DNA from: a virus
Reading direction: 5' to 3' (one strand)
IMG/VR virus record: IMGVR_UViG_3300033571_023126
Span: 1 to 53,577 of that record
Length of the DNA stretch: 53,577 nucleotides
Shown here: positions 1 through 9,327 of the stretch, in pieces
Numbering within the stretch: the stretch's first letter is position 1
Layout: every line of letters starts with the position of its first letter
Made by a program: the position numbers and the translations under genes
The notes under the pieces: generated by a model
What the model was told of the DNA's origin: nothing
The model's database searches: none
The model's input: only the letters and a program-made list of their open reading frames with translations

Positions 1-87
1 ATATATTTTATTAAATTATTTAAATATACTAGGTCCTTCTGGACCTTATAATAAATTAATATATATTTTATTAAATTATTTAAATAT
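1..87. repeat. 27-bp direct repeat pair in intergenic DNA
   Basis: Positions 1-27 and 61-87 are identical over 27 bases of pure A/T sequence, 60 bp apart. The sequence after each copy is also related: ACTAGGTCC follows the first, and ACTAGGGTCC occurs at 104-113 after the second. The first copy is followed by a perfect hairpin. This is probably the tail of an intergenic control region between an off-window gene and the late gene at 189. The pure A/T composition lowers the weight of the identity, but 27 exact bases is more than expected by chance. Confidence 0.6.
31..46. terminator. Short perfect hairpin, possible terminator
   Basis: AGGTCC (31-36) pairs with GGACCT (41-46) around a TTCT loop closed by a C-G pair, in otherwise A/T-only DNA. 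It is a plausible transcription terminator or mRNA-end stabiliser for a gene upstream of the window. There is no clean T tract after it, so a classical Rho-independent terminator is not certain. Confidence 0.4.
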
Positions 88-174
88 TAATATTATTAAT
101 ATATACTAGGGTCCAGTGCAATATAAGGGAATAAAAAAAAAAGTAAAGTATTTTTACAAAAAAAAATTTTTAAA

Positions 175-182
175 TATTTATA
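175..182 (+). promoter_or_regulatory. Putative phage late promoter, TATTTATA
   Basis: TATTTATA lies 6 nt before the ATG at 189. The same octamer, or TATTTATT, sits 3-20 nt before the start codon at 14 places in this window, nearly always at the head of a virion-gene unit. The short distance to the start implies a very short or absent 5' leader. Confidence 0.55.
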
Positions 183-188
183 AAATAA

Positions 189-3080
189 ATGGCAAACAAT
201 AGTTCATCAGTTATATTAAGAGAAATTGCAAATCAAGAAAGAATTAATCTTTTATCAAAAAATTTGCCATTACCTCCAGATACGATTCTTCAAGAATATT
301 CAGTAGATACTAGTGTATTTGTTAGAGATAATGATTTAAATAATCATATTCCAGAATATATTCAAAATAATTATAAACAAGGTAGTGAAGTATTAAATTC
401 AAATGGTTCAAATAAATATACTCCTGAAAATCCTTATAATTTAGAAAATGATAAACTTTCAAAAGTATTTGATGTAATCAATGGTATTTCAGATGTTTAT
501 AGGGGTAATTCAATTATAGGTAATATTGGAACTGGAGATTTTCAAACAAATTCAAAATTACAAAATAGTGTTATAGGTAGAATATTAAATAATCCAAATG
601 AAACTGAATTAGGTAAAATTGGTTTACAAAATTTAGTAATTTTATTTGCAAAAAGAACTTCTCAAGAATATTTACAAGGTTTAGTACCATCAATAGATAT
701 AAGGGATGAATCAGGAAGAATTAGTTTAAAACCTAATGATTGGAGTATTTCTGCACCTTATGTATCTGATGTAAGAGGATTTAGATACTATTATATAGGT
801 TCACCAATACAAGAACCAAGAGTTATCGGTAGAGACCATTCTTTACCACCCAATACTGTTGGAGGACAAGTAAACTTTAAAGGTATAGATTTAGATGATG
901 AAGGATTTGGTAGATTAGTTTATACTAATACAAATTTAATATTATCTAAAAATGATAAAGATTCTCAAATAACACCTGGTACTGCACTTCAATGGGAAAA
1001 TCAACAATCTTTAAAAGATAATCCAATTGAAAATGCATTTAGAGGCACAAATCCATATAAAAGAGGTTTATTAAGATTTACTCAACAATTAATAAATGAT
1101 GGACATTCTGATGGTACTGATAAATATCATCCAGGTAAAATAATCACTATGCCTTTTAAAGAAGGTGATAGTGCAACTGACCCATCTAAAGGTGCAATTC
1201 CAAGAGGTACAAGAGTTGGTGTTAATTATAGTTCTGATGGTACAGAAAATGGAACTTATTGTAGAAATTGGACAAAAAATAGAAGATATGATAATGTTGA
1301 TTCTTTAGTAAGAGGTAGTAACTCTACTTTTATAAAAGGTAATTTTTTAGAAAAACCAAATGGTTCTTTTTCAGTATTACAAGATAATGGTTTTATAAGA
1401 GTAGGTTATGATAAAAAAGATATTTCAATTAAAGATTTCATGTTCTCTATTGAAAATTTAGGATGGGAAGGGTTAACAGATGATTTACCAGAATTGGAAA
1501 GGGGTAAAAATCGTGGAAGGTTAATGTGGTTTCCACCATATAATTTAGAATTTTCTGAACAAAATAGTGCAAATTGGGAAACAACACAAATACTTGGTAG
1601 AGTTGAACCAATCTATACTTATAATAATTCTGAAAGAACAGGAACATTATCTTTTACAGTATTATCTGATTATCCTGCAATAATGGATTCAGATGATTTT
1701 AAAGATTTATCTTATGAAGAATTTCAAAAGTTTTTTTGGGGTTGTGAACCAAATTTTCCTGATATTCCAAATTTTGATAAAGAACAAGATTTAATTGTAA
1801 GTGGTAGTAAAATAATTAATAAAATACCAATTGGTGAAATAAGTGCGTTTTTTGAAAATGATATAACAACAATTAATTCTTCATGGTCTGGATGGGCAGT
1901 TGCTTATCCTGGTGGTTATAGTGATTTTGAAGATAAAATAAATGAAATAAAAAATGAATTAAGTCAATATCCTGATAATGAAATTATTATAACTATTGTA
2001 GGTTCTGCATCTAAAAGATGTATTCAAGGTAACAACATACCTAATTGTCAAGAATATAATAATGATACATTACCAAATGCAAGAGCAAAAGAATTTGAAA
2101 ATTTTTTGAAAAATGAACTTGGAAATAATCAAATATTTTTTAAATATATAATTGGTAAACCATTACCTGCAACAATAGGAGATAATAATCCAGGTGGTGA
2201 AAATACTGATAAAGAAATAAAATCACGTTTTGCAAAGGCAACAATTTTAGTAGGTGATAGTGTTAGTAATAGTTCTGTTTTAAAATATGTTAAAAAAACT
2301 GGAAAATACCAAAGAGTTGACTTAGATGAAAGAAATGAAAGAACTTTTGAAAAAATAGAAAGTGATTTTATTTTTGAAGATGAAATTGAATTTGAAACAT
2401 TAAAAAAAGATGCTATAATGAATGCAATGTTTAGAGATAGAATGAAAGAAAAAATAAGACATTTTCATCCTTCATTCCATTCTACGACACCTCAAGGTTT
2501 AAATAGAAGATTAACTTTTTTAACACAATGTACAAGACCAGGAAAAACAATTTCAAAAGAACGTTTTGAAGATGGTGTAAAAAAAGTATTAAATACAACA
2601 TTCTCAACACCACCAATTTGTATTTTAAGATTAGGTGATTTTTATAATACAAAAATAGTAATTGATAGTGTTAATATAGATTATGAAAAAATGTGGGATT
2701 TGAATCCAGAAGGAATAGGTGTTCAACCTATGATTGCAAATGTAACTATTAATTTTAAATTTATAGGTGGTTCTTCTATGTCAGGTCCTGTTAGTAGATT
2801 ACAAAATGCATTACAACATAATTTCTTTGCGAATACTGAATTATATCAAAAATTTGAAAAAGATAATCAAAAATATATAAAATATTCTGAAAGTGAACAA
2901 AATATGTATAACAAATCAATAAATATTGATACTATTGGATTTAATAAACCAATAACTTTAAAAGATTCTGATTTATTATCTACAAAATTTTCTAGTCCAT
3001 TAGGACCAACAATTGCAGCAGACCCACCAACATTACTTATGTCAGGTAAACAATTGGATGATTTTATAGATGACGAATAA
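189..3080 (+). CDS. Large virion (baseplate/tail) protein with an OmpA-like insert
   Basis: This is a 963-residue late protein and the first gene of a two-gene unit with the gp53-like protein at 3095. I recognise no full-length family. The N-terminal 500 residues are polar and rich in N, G and S, as in phage structural proteins. Residues about 565-695 look like an OmpA-type peptidoglycan-binding fold: a strand with IVGSAS near residues 600-605, then NARAKEFENFLKNELG, then a GDNNPGG turn and KEIKSRFAKA. The C-terminal part (from about 700) resembles baseplate scaffold segments. A cell-wall-binding domain would suit a baseplate protein that contacts the envelope on injection. The start is supported by the promoter octamer 6 nt upstream. 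Structural role is likely; the exact position in the particle is inferred. Confidence 0.6.
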   Translation: MANNSSSVILREIANQERINLLSKNLPLPPDTILQEYSVDTSVFVRDNDLNNHIPEYIQNNYKQGSEVLNSNGSNKYTPENPYNLENDKLSKVFDVINGISDVYRGNSIIGNIGTGDFQTNSKLQNSVIGRILNNPNETELGKIGLQNLVILFAKRTSQEYLQGLVPSIDIRDESGRISLKPNDWSISAPYVSDVRGFRYYYIGSPIQEPRVIGRDHSLPPNTVGGQVNFKGIDLDDEGFGRLVYTNTNLILSKNDKDSQITPGTALQWENQQSLKDNPIENAFRGTNPYKRGLLRFTQQLINDGHSDGTDKYHPGKIITMPFKEGDSATDPSKGAIPRGTRVGVNYSSDGTENGTYCRNWTKNRRYDNVDSLVRGSNSTFIKGNFLEKPNGSFSVLQDNGFIRVGYDKKDISIKDFMFSIENLGWEGLTDDLPELERGKNRGRLMWFPPYNLEFSEQNSANWETTQILGRVEPIYTYNNSERTGTLSFTVLSDYPAIMDSDDFKDLSYEEFQKFFWGCEPNFPDIPNFDKEQDLIVSGSKIINKIPIGEISAFFENDITTINSSWSGWAVAYPGGYSDFEDKINEIKNELSQYPDNEIIITIVGSASKRCIQGNNIPNCQEYNNDTLPNARAKEFENFLKNELGNNQIFFKYIIGKPLPATIGDNNPGGENTDKEIKSRFAKATILVGDSVSNSSVLKYVKKTGKYQRVDLDERNERTFEKIESDFIFEDEIEFETLKKDAIMNAMFRDRMKEKIRHFHPSFHSTTPQGLNRRLTFLTQCTRPGKTISKERFEDGVKKVLNTTFSTPPICILRLGDFYNTKIVIDSVNIDYEKMWDLNPEGIGVQPMIANVTINFKFIGGSSMSGPVSRLQNALQHNFFANTELYQKFEKDNQKYIKYSESEQNMYNKSINIDTIGFNKPITLKDSDLLSTKFSSPLGPTIAADPPTLLMSGKQLDDFIDDE

Positions 3081-3083
3081 TAA

Positions 3084-3091
3084 TATTTATT
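3084..3091 (+). promoter_or_regulatory. Putative late promoter, TATTTATT
   Basis: TATTTATT lies in the 14-nt gap between the stop at 3080 and the ATG at 3095, ending 3 nt before the start. If it is a -10-type element, the transcript would be leaderless or start inside the gene. Readthrough from the upstream gene is also expected. Confidence 0.4.
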
Positions 3092-3094
3092 AAT

Positions 3095-3418
3095 ATGGCA
3101 AATCAATATTTCAATAGATATGATAAATATTTTAATGATGGTCAATTTAAATTTATTCCATTCATTAAATTGGGTATTAAAAGTACTGATAAGTATGAAA
3201 CTTATAAAGATGGTGTAACAAGATTTGATAAATTATCACAAAAATATTATAATAATCCAACTTACGGATGGTTAATTCAACTAGCGAATCCACAATTCGG
3301 AGGGTTAGAGTTTGATTTTTACCCAGATTTACCCATTAGAATACCATTTCCACTACTTTCTTCCTTACAGGAATACCAAGACAAGGTAAATGAAGAAATT
3401 CGTTTAAATGGACTTTAA
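3095..3418 (+). CDS. Baseplate wedge protein, gp53/LysM-like
   Basis: The protein has 107 residues. The core reads DKLSQKYYNNPTYGWLIQLAN followed by a short loop and DLPIRIPFP. This is the pattern of the T4 gp53 / LysM-like small baseplate proteins (a start-up D-x-L-x-x-x-Y-Y-x-x-P, then W-x-I-x-x-A-N, then an I-P end motif). Such proteins clamp baseplate wedges and may touch peptidoglycan. The gene follows the large structural gene by 14 nt and its stop overlaps the stop of the converging gene at 3415. Length and motif order fit the family well. Confidence 0.65.
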   Translation: MANQYFNRYDKYFNDGQFKFIPFIKLGIKSTDKYETYKDGVTRFDKLSQKYYNNPTYGWLIQLANPQFGGLEFDFYPDLPIRIPFPLLSSLQEYQDKVNEEIRLNGL

Positions 3419-4674
3419 AATTGATTTTTCAATTCTAAGTAAAAATTTGTACTATAAATTGAATTACTTGAGTTATTACTACCCCATTGTACAGTAAAAT
3501 CTAATGTGTTAGAAATAGTAGTATTAAATGTTGAATTATTAGTAGTATCAAAACCACCACCTAAAACATCACTTGCAAAATTATGAAAACTAAATAAACC
3601 ATTTGTTTTAATTGATGCAACACCTACACCACCAGTTTCTCTTATAATAAAATCAATATAACATTGCCAGGGTCTATTAGAAATATTAGGAAATGTAATT
3701 GTGTCACTTCCCAAAGTGACACTTCCCGATTTTAATCTTATTGTTAATGTTTGTGAGTTTGCTGCAGATAACATACCACTTAATTTTGCAGTATAAATTT
3801 GACCAACCTTAAAAAAGTCTGCTGGTATTACTAATGTCCCTATACCACCATCAATTATTGTTGTTTCAACTGTTGTTCCACTTACTGTTGAACTATTACC
3901 TGTTTGAGTAAATAATAAATTACTATATTTTTTGGAAATAGATTTCCAACCAGTAAATCCACCAATATTACCTGGTGATTGTAAAATAATATAATCATTA
4001 TTGTTTAATAAAAACATATTTTCATAACCATCAATATCTTCAAAAATTGATGGTTGAATTTTAACATGATTAGATTGTGAAACTTTTTTAATAACTATTA
4101 TTTTACCCCTATAATTTGATAAACTTGGTAAATTAACTGTTATGTTATTTAATGATGTATCACATAATAATGTATATAAATCATTAGTGAAATTTACTGT
4201 ATTATCTGTTGTTGCAGATATTGATAGTGATAATCCACCATCAACACTTAATAAAGTTGATGATTCAATCAAACCATTACCACTATTAAAAATTACTTTA
4301 TTACCAAATTTATGAATGTAATTATCTTCTGAAATAATTACTAAACCAGAAGAATTAGTACCTTCAATATCATCTGCAAACAATAATACAGAATCAGTAT
4401 TACCTGATGTTGGTTTAATACCATTTCTTATAGATAATGTGTTAGTAACACCTACTTCATTTATAGAATTATTACCAATTATTAAACCTTCATTATCAAC
4501 ATTTATTTTATCAGTATTATTAACTTTAATCTTTATAGGTTGGTCATTTAAAGAACCAATAAAATCAGAAGAAGTAATAGTATTTCCAGTTAAATTCCAA
4601 CTGCCAGTTGCAGTTAAACCTGTAAAATTCTTAATTTGCCTTAAAAAATCAACTTTTGTTGTAAAATTACTCAT
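3415..4674 (-). CDS. Tail fibre or other surface structural protein
   Basis: The 419-residue protein is rich in S, T, N and G, with repeated short beta segments such as NTITSSDFIGSLNDQPIKI in the first 70 residues. This is the layout of phage fibre and whisker proteins, with an N-terminal attachment segment, a repetitive beta shaft, and a C-terminal globular region of beta strands from about residue 245. It is the second gene of a late unit, 1 nt after the stop of the neck-like gene. No catalytic motif was seen. A role in host recognition is inferred from composition and context only. Confidence 0.5.
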   Translation of the reverse strand: MSNFTTKVDFLRQIKNFTGLTATGSWNLTGNTITSSDFIGSLNDQPIKIKVNNTDKINVDNEGLIIGNNSINEVGVTNTLSIRNGIKPTSGNTDSVLLFADDIEGTNSSGLVIISEDNYIHKFGNKVIFNSGNGLIESSTLLSVDGGLSLSISATTDNTVNFTNDLYTLLCDTSLNNITVNLPSLSNYRGKIIVIKKVSQSNHVKIQPSIFEDIDGYENMFLLNNNDYIILQSPGNIGGFTGWKSISKKYSNLLFTQTGNSSTVSGTTVETTIIDGGIGTLVIPADFFKVGQIYTAKLSGMLSAANSQTLTIRLKSGSVTLGSDTITFPNISNRPWQCYIDFIIRETGGVGVASIKTNGLFSFHNFASDVLGGGFDTTNNSTFNTTISNTLDFTVQWGSNNSSNSIYSTNFYLELKNQF

Positions 4675-4675
4675 T

Positions 4676-5782
4676 TTAAATATGTATTATTGGTGCTGGG
4701 AATGGGTGAAACTGTAAAGACTTATTATGGTTTTCTGCTTGTTGAGCAACCCTTTCCATTATTTTTTGTGGATTTAATTTTTCCAATCTTTCAGATAATT
4801 TATCCATAAATTCTTTTCTTTCCTCTTTTGCTTCATTAAGTAGAGCATCATAATCTAAAGTTACTTCTGCTTCACCAATTTTAACTTGTCCAGAGTATTT
4901 TCCTCTAACCCTACCCAACATTTCTTTAGTATGTGATATGAATAATTTTCTTACATCATTTTTTGCAGTTTGATTCATTTGTGTATAAGAAAGTAATTGT
5001 AAAGGTACTTGTGTTGGATATTTGATAATATCAGGATTATCTTTTCTACAATCTTCTGGATTTTTATTATTAACATCATAATACCAATAATAAACTTTAC
5101 TACCATTATATTTCATTGCATTAAAATCAAAACGACCTCCAGGAGTGGGCATTAAATGTAAAATTTTTGTGCCATTTGGTCCTCCTGTGATTTTATAAAT
5201 TAAATCACCAAATAACATTCTATTTTTTAATGAAACATCTGTTAATCTTAATAGATAATCATGTGCAGGCATTATATAATGACCAGTTGGATTAAATGCT
5301 CCTGCTGCATTTGTTGCAACAGTAGGATTAATAAATGATGTATAAAAACCATCATTAAATGCTCTAAATAATGGTGGTGGTGTAAACCACAATACTTCAT
5401 TAACTTCACGTCCAGCAGGAATAATGTATTGTTGTTGATTTCTAACCAATTCAATAAAATCTTGTTTTAACTCCCAGGGTCCAACAGTTTGTAAACCAAC
5501 AATTTTTGAATAGGCATAAGAATATCTTTTTTCAAAATCAAGTGTAAAATTAGTAAGAGCAACAGTAAAATCTTGTACTGGTAAATCTAACCCTAATAAA
5601 CTGGGCCACTGATTCTCTGTAATCCATTCATTTAATTTACCTGAATATTCATCTATTGCCATAAAAAGTGCAGATTCTAATTGTTCATCTGCAATTTCTA
5701 TTTTTCTTATAGGAGCACCCAAAAGGTGTTTTACTAGTGTAAATAAAAATTCTTTTTCTTCTAATGTTATATCTACTTTCAC
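4676..5782 (-). CDS. Virion structural protein, possibly a gp13-like neck protein
   Basis: The protein has 368 residues and starts with GTG (AAA GTA GAT follows); no ATG lies between the promoter and the conserved N-terminus. The segment LVKHLLGAPIRKIEIADEQL near residues 16-36 resembles the start of T4-like neck proteins and related myovirus structural proteins, which have a leucine-rich helix, G-A-P-x, then a strand and a DDQ/ADEQ helix. The middle has several Y/W/F-rich beta segments and the last 80 residues are charged and helical, with EAKEERKEFMDKLSERLEKL. The putative late promoter lies 14 nt upstream. Structural protein is fairly secure; the neck assignment is tentative. Confidence 0.5.
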   Translation of the reverse strand: MKVDITLEEKEFLFTLVKHLLGAPIRKIEIADEQLESALFMAIDEYSGKLNEWITENQWPSLLGLDLPVQDFTVALTNFTLDFEKRYSYAYSKIVGLQTVGPWELKQDFIELVRNQQQYIIPAGREVNEVLWFTPPPLFRAFNDGFYTSFINPTVATNAAGAFNPTGHYIMPAHDYLLRLTDVSLKNRMLFGDLIYKITGGPNGTKILHLMPTPGGRFDFNAMKYNGSKVYYWYYDVNNKNPEDCRKDNPDIIKYPTQVPLQLLSYTQMNQTAKNDVRKLFISHTKEMLGRVRGKYSGQVKIGEAEVTLDYDALLNEAKEERKEFMDKLSERLEKLNPQKIMERVAQQAENHNKSLQFHPFPAPIIHI

Positions 5783-5796
5783 TTGATTTTTTTATA

Positions 5797-5804
5797 TATA
5801 AATA
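5797..5804 (-). promoter_or_regulatory. Putative late promoter, TATTTATA on the minus strand
   Basis: The plus strand reads TATAAATA, so TATTTATA points toward the GTG start at 5782, 14 nt away. The unit contains the neck-like and fibre-like genes. Confidence 0.5.
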
Positions 5805-5808
5805 TCAA

Positions 5809-6663
5809 TCAGTTCCAATTAGAAAAATCAAAATCTACAAAATTTTGACTAAAATTTTCTGTTAATAATTCTTCTTGATAAAATAAGATAAGATAATTTA
5901 AATTTTCATTAACATTTTTAGTGACAATTATTGAACCAACGAGTTTTAAAATTTTTCTATAAAGTTTTTGACCAGAAAATTTTATTTTCGTTGTAAAGAA
6001 TTTTTTAAACTGATTAAATGTGGTGAACTTATTTTTTAATTTAAAATAATCAAACAAATAATTCACTAACTTTAATAGATTATCTTTTTCTTCATTACTT
6101 AATTCATCTAATTCATTAATATCATAATTAATTAATTCAATAGAATCTTTAAAAGGTAGGGAATAATTTTTAATAAAATCTATTATTTCTTCTTTATTTA
6201 ATTTAAAAATTTCAGAATAAGTTTGTTGTACCCTTGCGTTTATTTCTTCATCCAAAGAAAGATAAAACATTTTTAAAAATTTATCTATAATTTTATTTTT
6301 TTTAAATTGGTAGTTTAATTGAAGAAGATTTCTAACATCATAATATTTTTTATAGTTTTTATTATATTTTTTTATTTTTTCATAAAAATGAAGTAATTCA
6401 TGACTTAATATAGATATTATTTTATCTTTAAGATTTTCATCTTTGTTAATTTTTAGATTAATAATAACATCTTTACCTAAATCTTTATTAATTAATTTAC
6501 CTGTTGTTTCATTATTGTTTATAACTGAAATAAAGATTTTATCAATATAGTCGTTGTAAACATCAATTATCATGTTATTTAAACCATTATCAAGTAATTG
6601 TTCAGTAATGTTTATTGACAAATTATTTATCCAATCAACTTTCCCTAAATCTTCATTTAACAT
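5809..6663 (-). CDS. Zincin-like putative metalloprotease (HELLH)
   Basis: The 284-residue protein carries HELLH at residues 88-92 within the helix IISILSHELLHFYEKI. A second helix about 48 residues later contains EEINAR (139-144). HExxH plus a downstream glutamate is the gluzincin arrangement, with two His and one Glu holding zinc and the motif Glu acting as base. A second protein in the window (13911-14831) has the same HELLH and an E-x-x-A-R helix at the same spacing, so the pair defines a family. The C-terminus contains LLTE before a polar tail, a possible prohead protease site. A late promoter is 15 nt upstream. Substrate unknown; wall-peptide or protein cleavage are both possible. Confidence 0.5.
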   Translation of the reverse strand: MLNEDLGKVDWINNLSINITEQLLDNGLNNMIIDVYNDYIDKIFISVINNNETTGKLINKDLGKDVIINLKINKDENLKDKIISILSHELLHFYEKIKKYNKNYKKYYDVRNLLQLNYQFKKNKIIDKFLKMFYLSLDEEINARVQQTYSEIFKLNKEEIIDFIKNYSLPFKDSIELINYDINELDELSNEEKDNLLKLVNYLFDYFKLKNKFTTFNQFKKFFTTKIKFSGQKLYRKILKLVGSIIVTKNVNENLNYLILFYQEELLTENFSQNFVDFDFSNWN

Positions 6664-6678
6664 TACTTTATTTTTTTA

Positions 6679-6686
6679 TATAAATA
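6679..6686 (-). promoter_or_regulatory. Putative late promoter, TATTTATA on the minus strand
   Basis: The plus strand reads TATAAATA 15 nt upstream of the ATG at 6663. It sits back to back with the early-type element TAAATTTA (6689-6696) of the divergent helicase gene, so this 38-nt gap appears to hold two promoters of different class. Confidence 0.5.
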
Positions 6687-6701
6687 GTTAAATTTATTTT
6701 A

Positions 6702-8441
6702 ATGCAAAAAATTTCAGAAAATAAATTAAAACGTTGTTACCAAATAATTGAAGATTATTCTGGTGAAAACCCTTACATACAAAAACTTAAAAAATTATTT
6801 AAAACTAAGTTATTAAACACCATAACCCCAAACCAATGTGATTATATTATTAAAAATAAAGAATATAAACCAAAGGAAGTTAATAAAATAGTAGAAATAA
6901 CAAAATATTTTGCAGAAGAATTAAAAAAACAAGAAGAATTAGAATTTCTACCCGAAAGAATTTTTATAGAGAAAGTAATAGGTGAAACTGAAAAGGCAAT
7001 GCATTGTTATGTTAAATTAACAAAAGGTGGAGATTCAAAATTAATATGGTTTCCAAAGTTTAATTTAAATGAAAATCTTTTTAAGGTAGAAAATGAAGTT
7101 AATATTGATTGGGAAAAATATAACTCAAGACCACCAAAAAATTATCAAAAAGAAGGTATTGAACATCTTTTAAAAAATGACAAATATATTCTTGCATTTG
7201 ACCCAGGTTGTGGTAAATCTCTTTGTGGTGTTATTGCAGGATTAGAATCCAAATCTAACAAAATATTAATAGTTTGTCCTGCAACACTTAAATTAAATTG
7301 GAAACATGAAATAATGTTCTATGATAGTGATGATAATATAAGTGTTATTAAAGATAAATGGAAAGTAAATAAATGGACAATAATAAATTATGATAGGTTA
7401 ATTAAATTTAAAAAACAAATAATTGAAGAAAATTTTGATTTAATTATTTCAGATGAATCCCATTATCTTAAAAATAAAAATACAAAACGTAGTAAAATAT
7501 TTGACCAAATACAAAGTACTGTTAAAAAAGTTTGGTTATTAACTGGAACGCCTATAACAAATAAACCATTTGATATTTTTAATTTACTTAGAATTGTAGA
7601 ACATCCAATTACATCAAATTGGGTTAGTTTTATTAAATCATATTGTAATGCAAAATTAATGATGGTAAGGGGAAGAATGATTTATGATTATAATGGTGCA
7701 TCAAATTTGGATGAATTAAACAGAAGAATTCAAACAGTAATGTTAAGAAAAAGAAGGGTTGATGTTTTATCTGAATTACCAGAAAAAATTATTAAACCAA
7801 TATATTTGGAAATTGATGAAAAAGGATATAATTCTGCAATTGATAGATACATTGAATGGAAAAGAAAAGAAGGAAGAAATATATCCGCAAATAACAAATT
7901 AGTTCAATTATCAGTTCTTAGAAAATATGTTGCAGAAGAAAAAATAAAACATACACAAGAATTAATTGATGAAATCATAGAAAACGGTGAAAAAGTGGTT
8001 ATTTTTACTTGTTATACAGAAGTGTTAAACCAAATCTTTGAAAAATATAAAGACATTGCAGTAAAAATTAATGGTGAAACAAAAACAGAAGATAGACAAC
8101 TTGCAGTAGAAAGATTCCAAAATGATGATAATGTAAAAGTTTTTGTTGGTAATATTATTGCCGCTGGAGTTGGAATTACTTTAACAAGTAGTAGAATTGT
8201 TATTTTTAATGATTTAGATTGGACACCTGCAAATATGCGTCAGGCAGAAGATAGAGTAATGAGAATTGGTCAAAACAGAAACGTGGTTATTTATTATCCA
8301 CTTTTCGATTCAACAATTGATACAATAGTTTATAAAATTCTTGAAAAGAAAAAAGAAGTAATTGAAATGACAGTAGATGGTAAATTAGAATCAACTACTT
8401 CTGAAATCATAAAAGAATTTGAGGAAGAATTAGGAATTTAA
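6702..8441 (+). CDS. SNF2-type DNA helicase/translocase
   Basis: The 579-residue protein is a superfamily 2 ATPase of the SNF2/SMARCAL1 type. Motif I is DPGCGKS (residues 167-173), motif Ia ICPATLKLNW-like, motif II is DESH (251-254) and motif III is LTGTP. The C-terminal RecA domain ends with QAEDRVMRIGQ (from 514), a motif VI typical of SNF2 proteins. The N-terminal 100 residues are helical with no recognised domain. Such phage enzymes remodel replication or recombination intermediates. The gene starts 39 nt from a divergent late gene and its last 12 bases overlap the converging gene ending at 8430. All ATPase motifs look intact. Confidence 0.9.
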   Translation: MQKISENKLKRCYQIIEDYSGENPYIQKLKKLFKTKLLNTITPNQCDYIIKNKEYKPKEVNKIVEITKYFAEELKKQEELEFLPERIFIEKVIGETEKAMHCYVKLTKGGDSKLIWFPKFNLNENLFKVENEVNIDWEKYNSRPPKNYQKEGIEHLLKNDKYILAFDPGCGKSLCGVIAGLESKSNKILIVCPATLKLNWKHEIMFYDSDDNISVIKDKWKVNKWTIINYDRLIKFKKQIIEENFDLIISDESHYLKNKNTKRSKIFDQIQSTVKKVWLLTGTPITNKPFDIFNLLRIVEHPITSNWVSFIKSYCNAKLMMVRGRMIYDYNGASNLDELNRRIQTVMLRKRRVDVLSELPEKIIKPIYLEIDEKGYNSAIDRYIEWKRKEGRNISANNKLVQLSVLRKYVAEEKIKHTQELIDEIIENGEKVVIFTCYTEVLNQIFEKYKDIAVKINGETKTEDRQLAVERFQNDDNVKVFVGNIIAAGVGITLTSSRIVIFNDLDWTPANMRQAEDRVMRIGQNRNVVIYYPLFDSTIDTIVYKILEKKKEVIEMTVDGKLESTTSEIIKEFEEELGI

Positions 8442-9272
8442 AGAATGTTCTTCTAAAAGTTCCTTTATTAAATATTCTGAATCATCAGTTTCAGTTAAAT
8501 CAATAGTATTAAAACTACAATTATTAGTTAATTTTTTGGTTTTTTTATCATAGTATATTAAATTATCTAAATAAGGTATATTACTATAATCAACTATATG
8601 GTAGTTTTTTTGATTATAAACAATTTGGAAAGTTGGAATATAATTTAATGAAATAGAAAAATAATTATCTTCACAATCCATGAAATTATTTATTTCTGAA
8701 ATCATTTCAATGTAGAATCTCCATAAAGGATTGTGTGAATAGATATTATCAAAAAACTTTTTTTTACCATTTTTCCATAATAAAGTTCTTGCAACAATTT
8801 TTTCTTTTTCTTTAATCACTAATAATGAAACATTTTTATTCTTACAATAAAAATTTAATTCATTTATTATTCCTTTTGACGTATTAGGGTTTTTACCATT
8901 AAATGTCATGCAAGATTTAACATTAGATTTAGTTGAATCATAACCCTGCAAAATATCTTTACCAGATAAAATATCCCAAGAACAATCCAGTTTAGTTAAT
9001 GAAAAAGATTCATATTCAATATTATTTGAATTATTAAAAACATTATATGGTTTTAAACCATTTTTATTGTTATCTAAAAAAAATAACCCATCTTTTATTG
9101 TTAATTTTTTATTTTCTAATTTAGAAAAATAAAGTTTATTACATTTATAGGTTAAATACCACCATTTAAAAAATAATTCAGAATTTAAATCACCAAAAGT
9201 AATATTAATTGGTAATTTTGTTTTTAAAATTTTCTTTTTTTGAATATCGGTTAAACCATTTAAACATTTCAT
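8430..9272 (-). CDS. Conserved phage protein, SCM/R-x-LLW family, member 1
   Basis: This is a 280-residue protein of unknown function. It has KSCMTFNGKNP at about residues 117-127 and, 30 residues later, a strand pair ending IVARTLLWKNG. Two other proteins in the window share this order: 45342-46322 (KSCMR, then GRALLW) and, more diverged, 43532-44437 (NSCA, then GRSYFF). The invariant Ser-Cys and the later Arg-x-x-x-W could form an active or binding site, but no family with known activity was recognised. Upstream is an early-type A/T-rich leader with TAACTTTG. The 3' end overlaps the helicase gene. Confidence 0.55.
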   Translation of the reverse strand: MKCLNGLTDIQKKKILKTKLPINITFGDLNSELFFKWWYLTYKCNKLYFSKLENKKLTIKDGLFFLDNNKNGLKPYNVFNNSNNIEYESFSLTKLDCSWDILSGKDILQGYDSTKSNVKSCMTFNGKNPNTSKGIINELNFYCKNKNVSLLVIKEKEKIVARTLLWKNGKKKFFDNIYSHNPLWRFYIEMISEINNFMDCEDNYFSISLNYIPTFQIVYNQKNYHIVDYSNIPYLDNLIYYDKKTKKLTNNCSFNTIDLTETDDSEYLIKELLEEHSLNS

Positions 9273-9327
9273 TTTAATTAATTTTGTTAAAACCTAACTA
9301 AAAAATTTAATTAAAACAAATGCAAAG

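Noticed and set aside
1447-1647. Minus-strand ORF inside the 963-residue gene
   Set aside because: It lies wholly antisense to a long, well-supported gene, has no promoter or ribosome site, and its residue make-up is that expected for the antisense of an A/T-rich gene.
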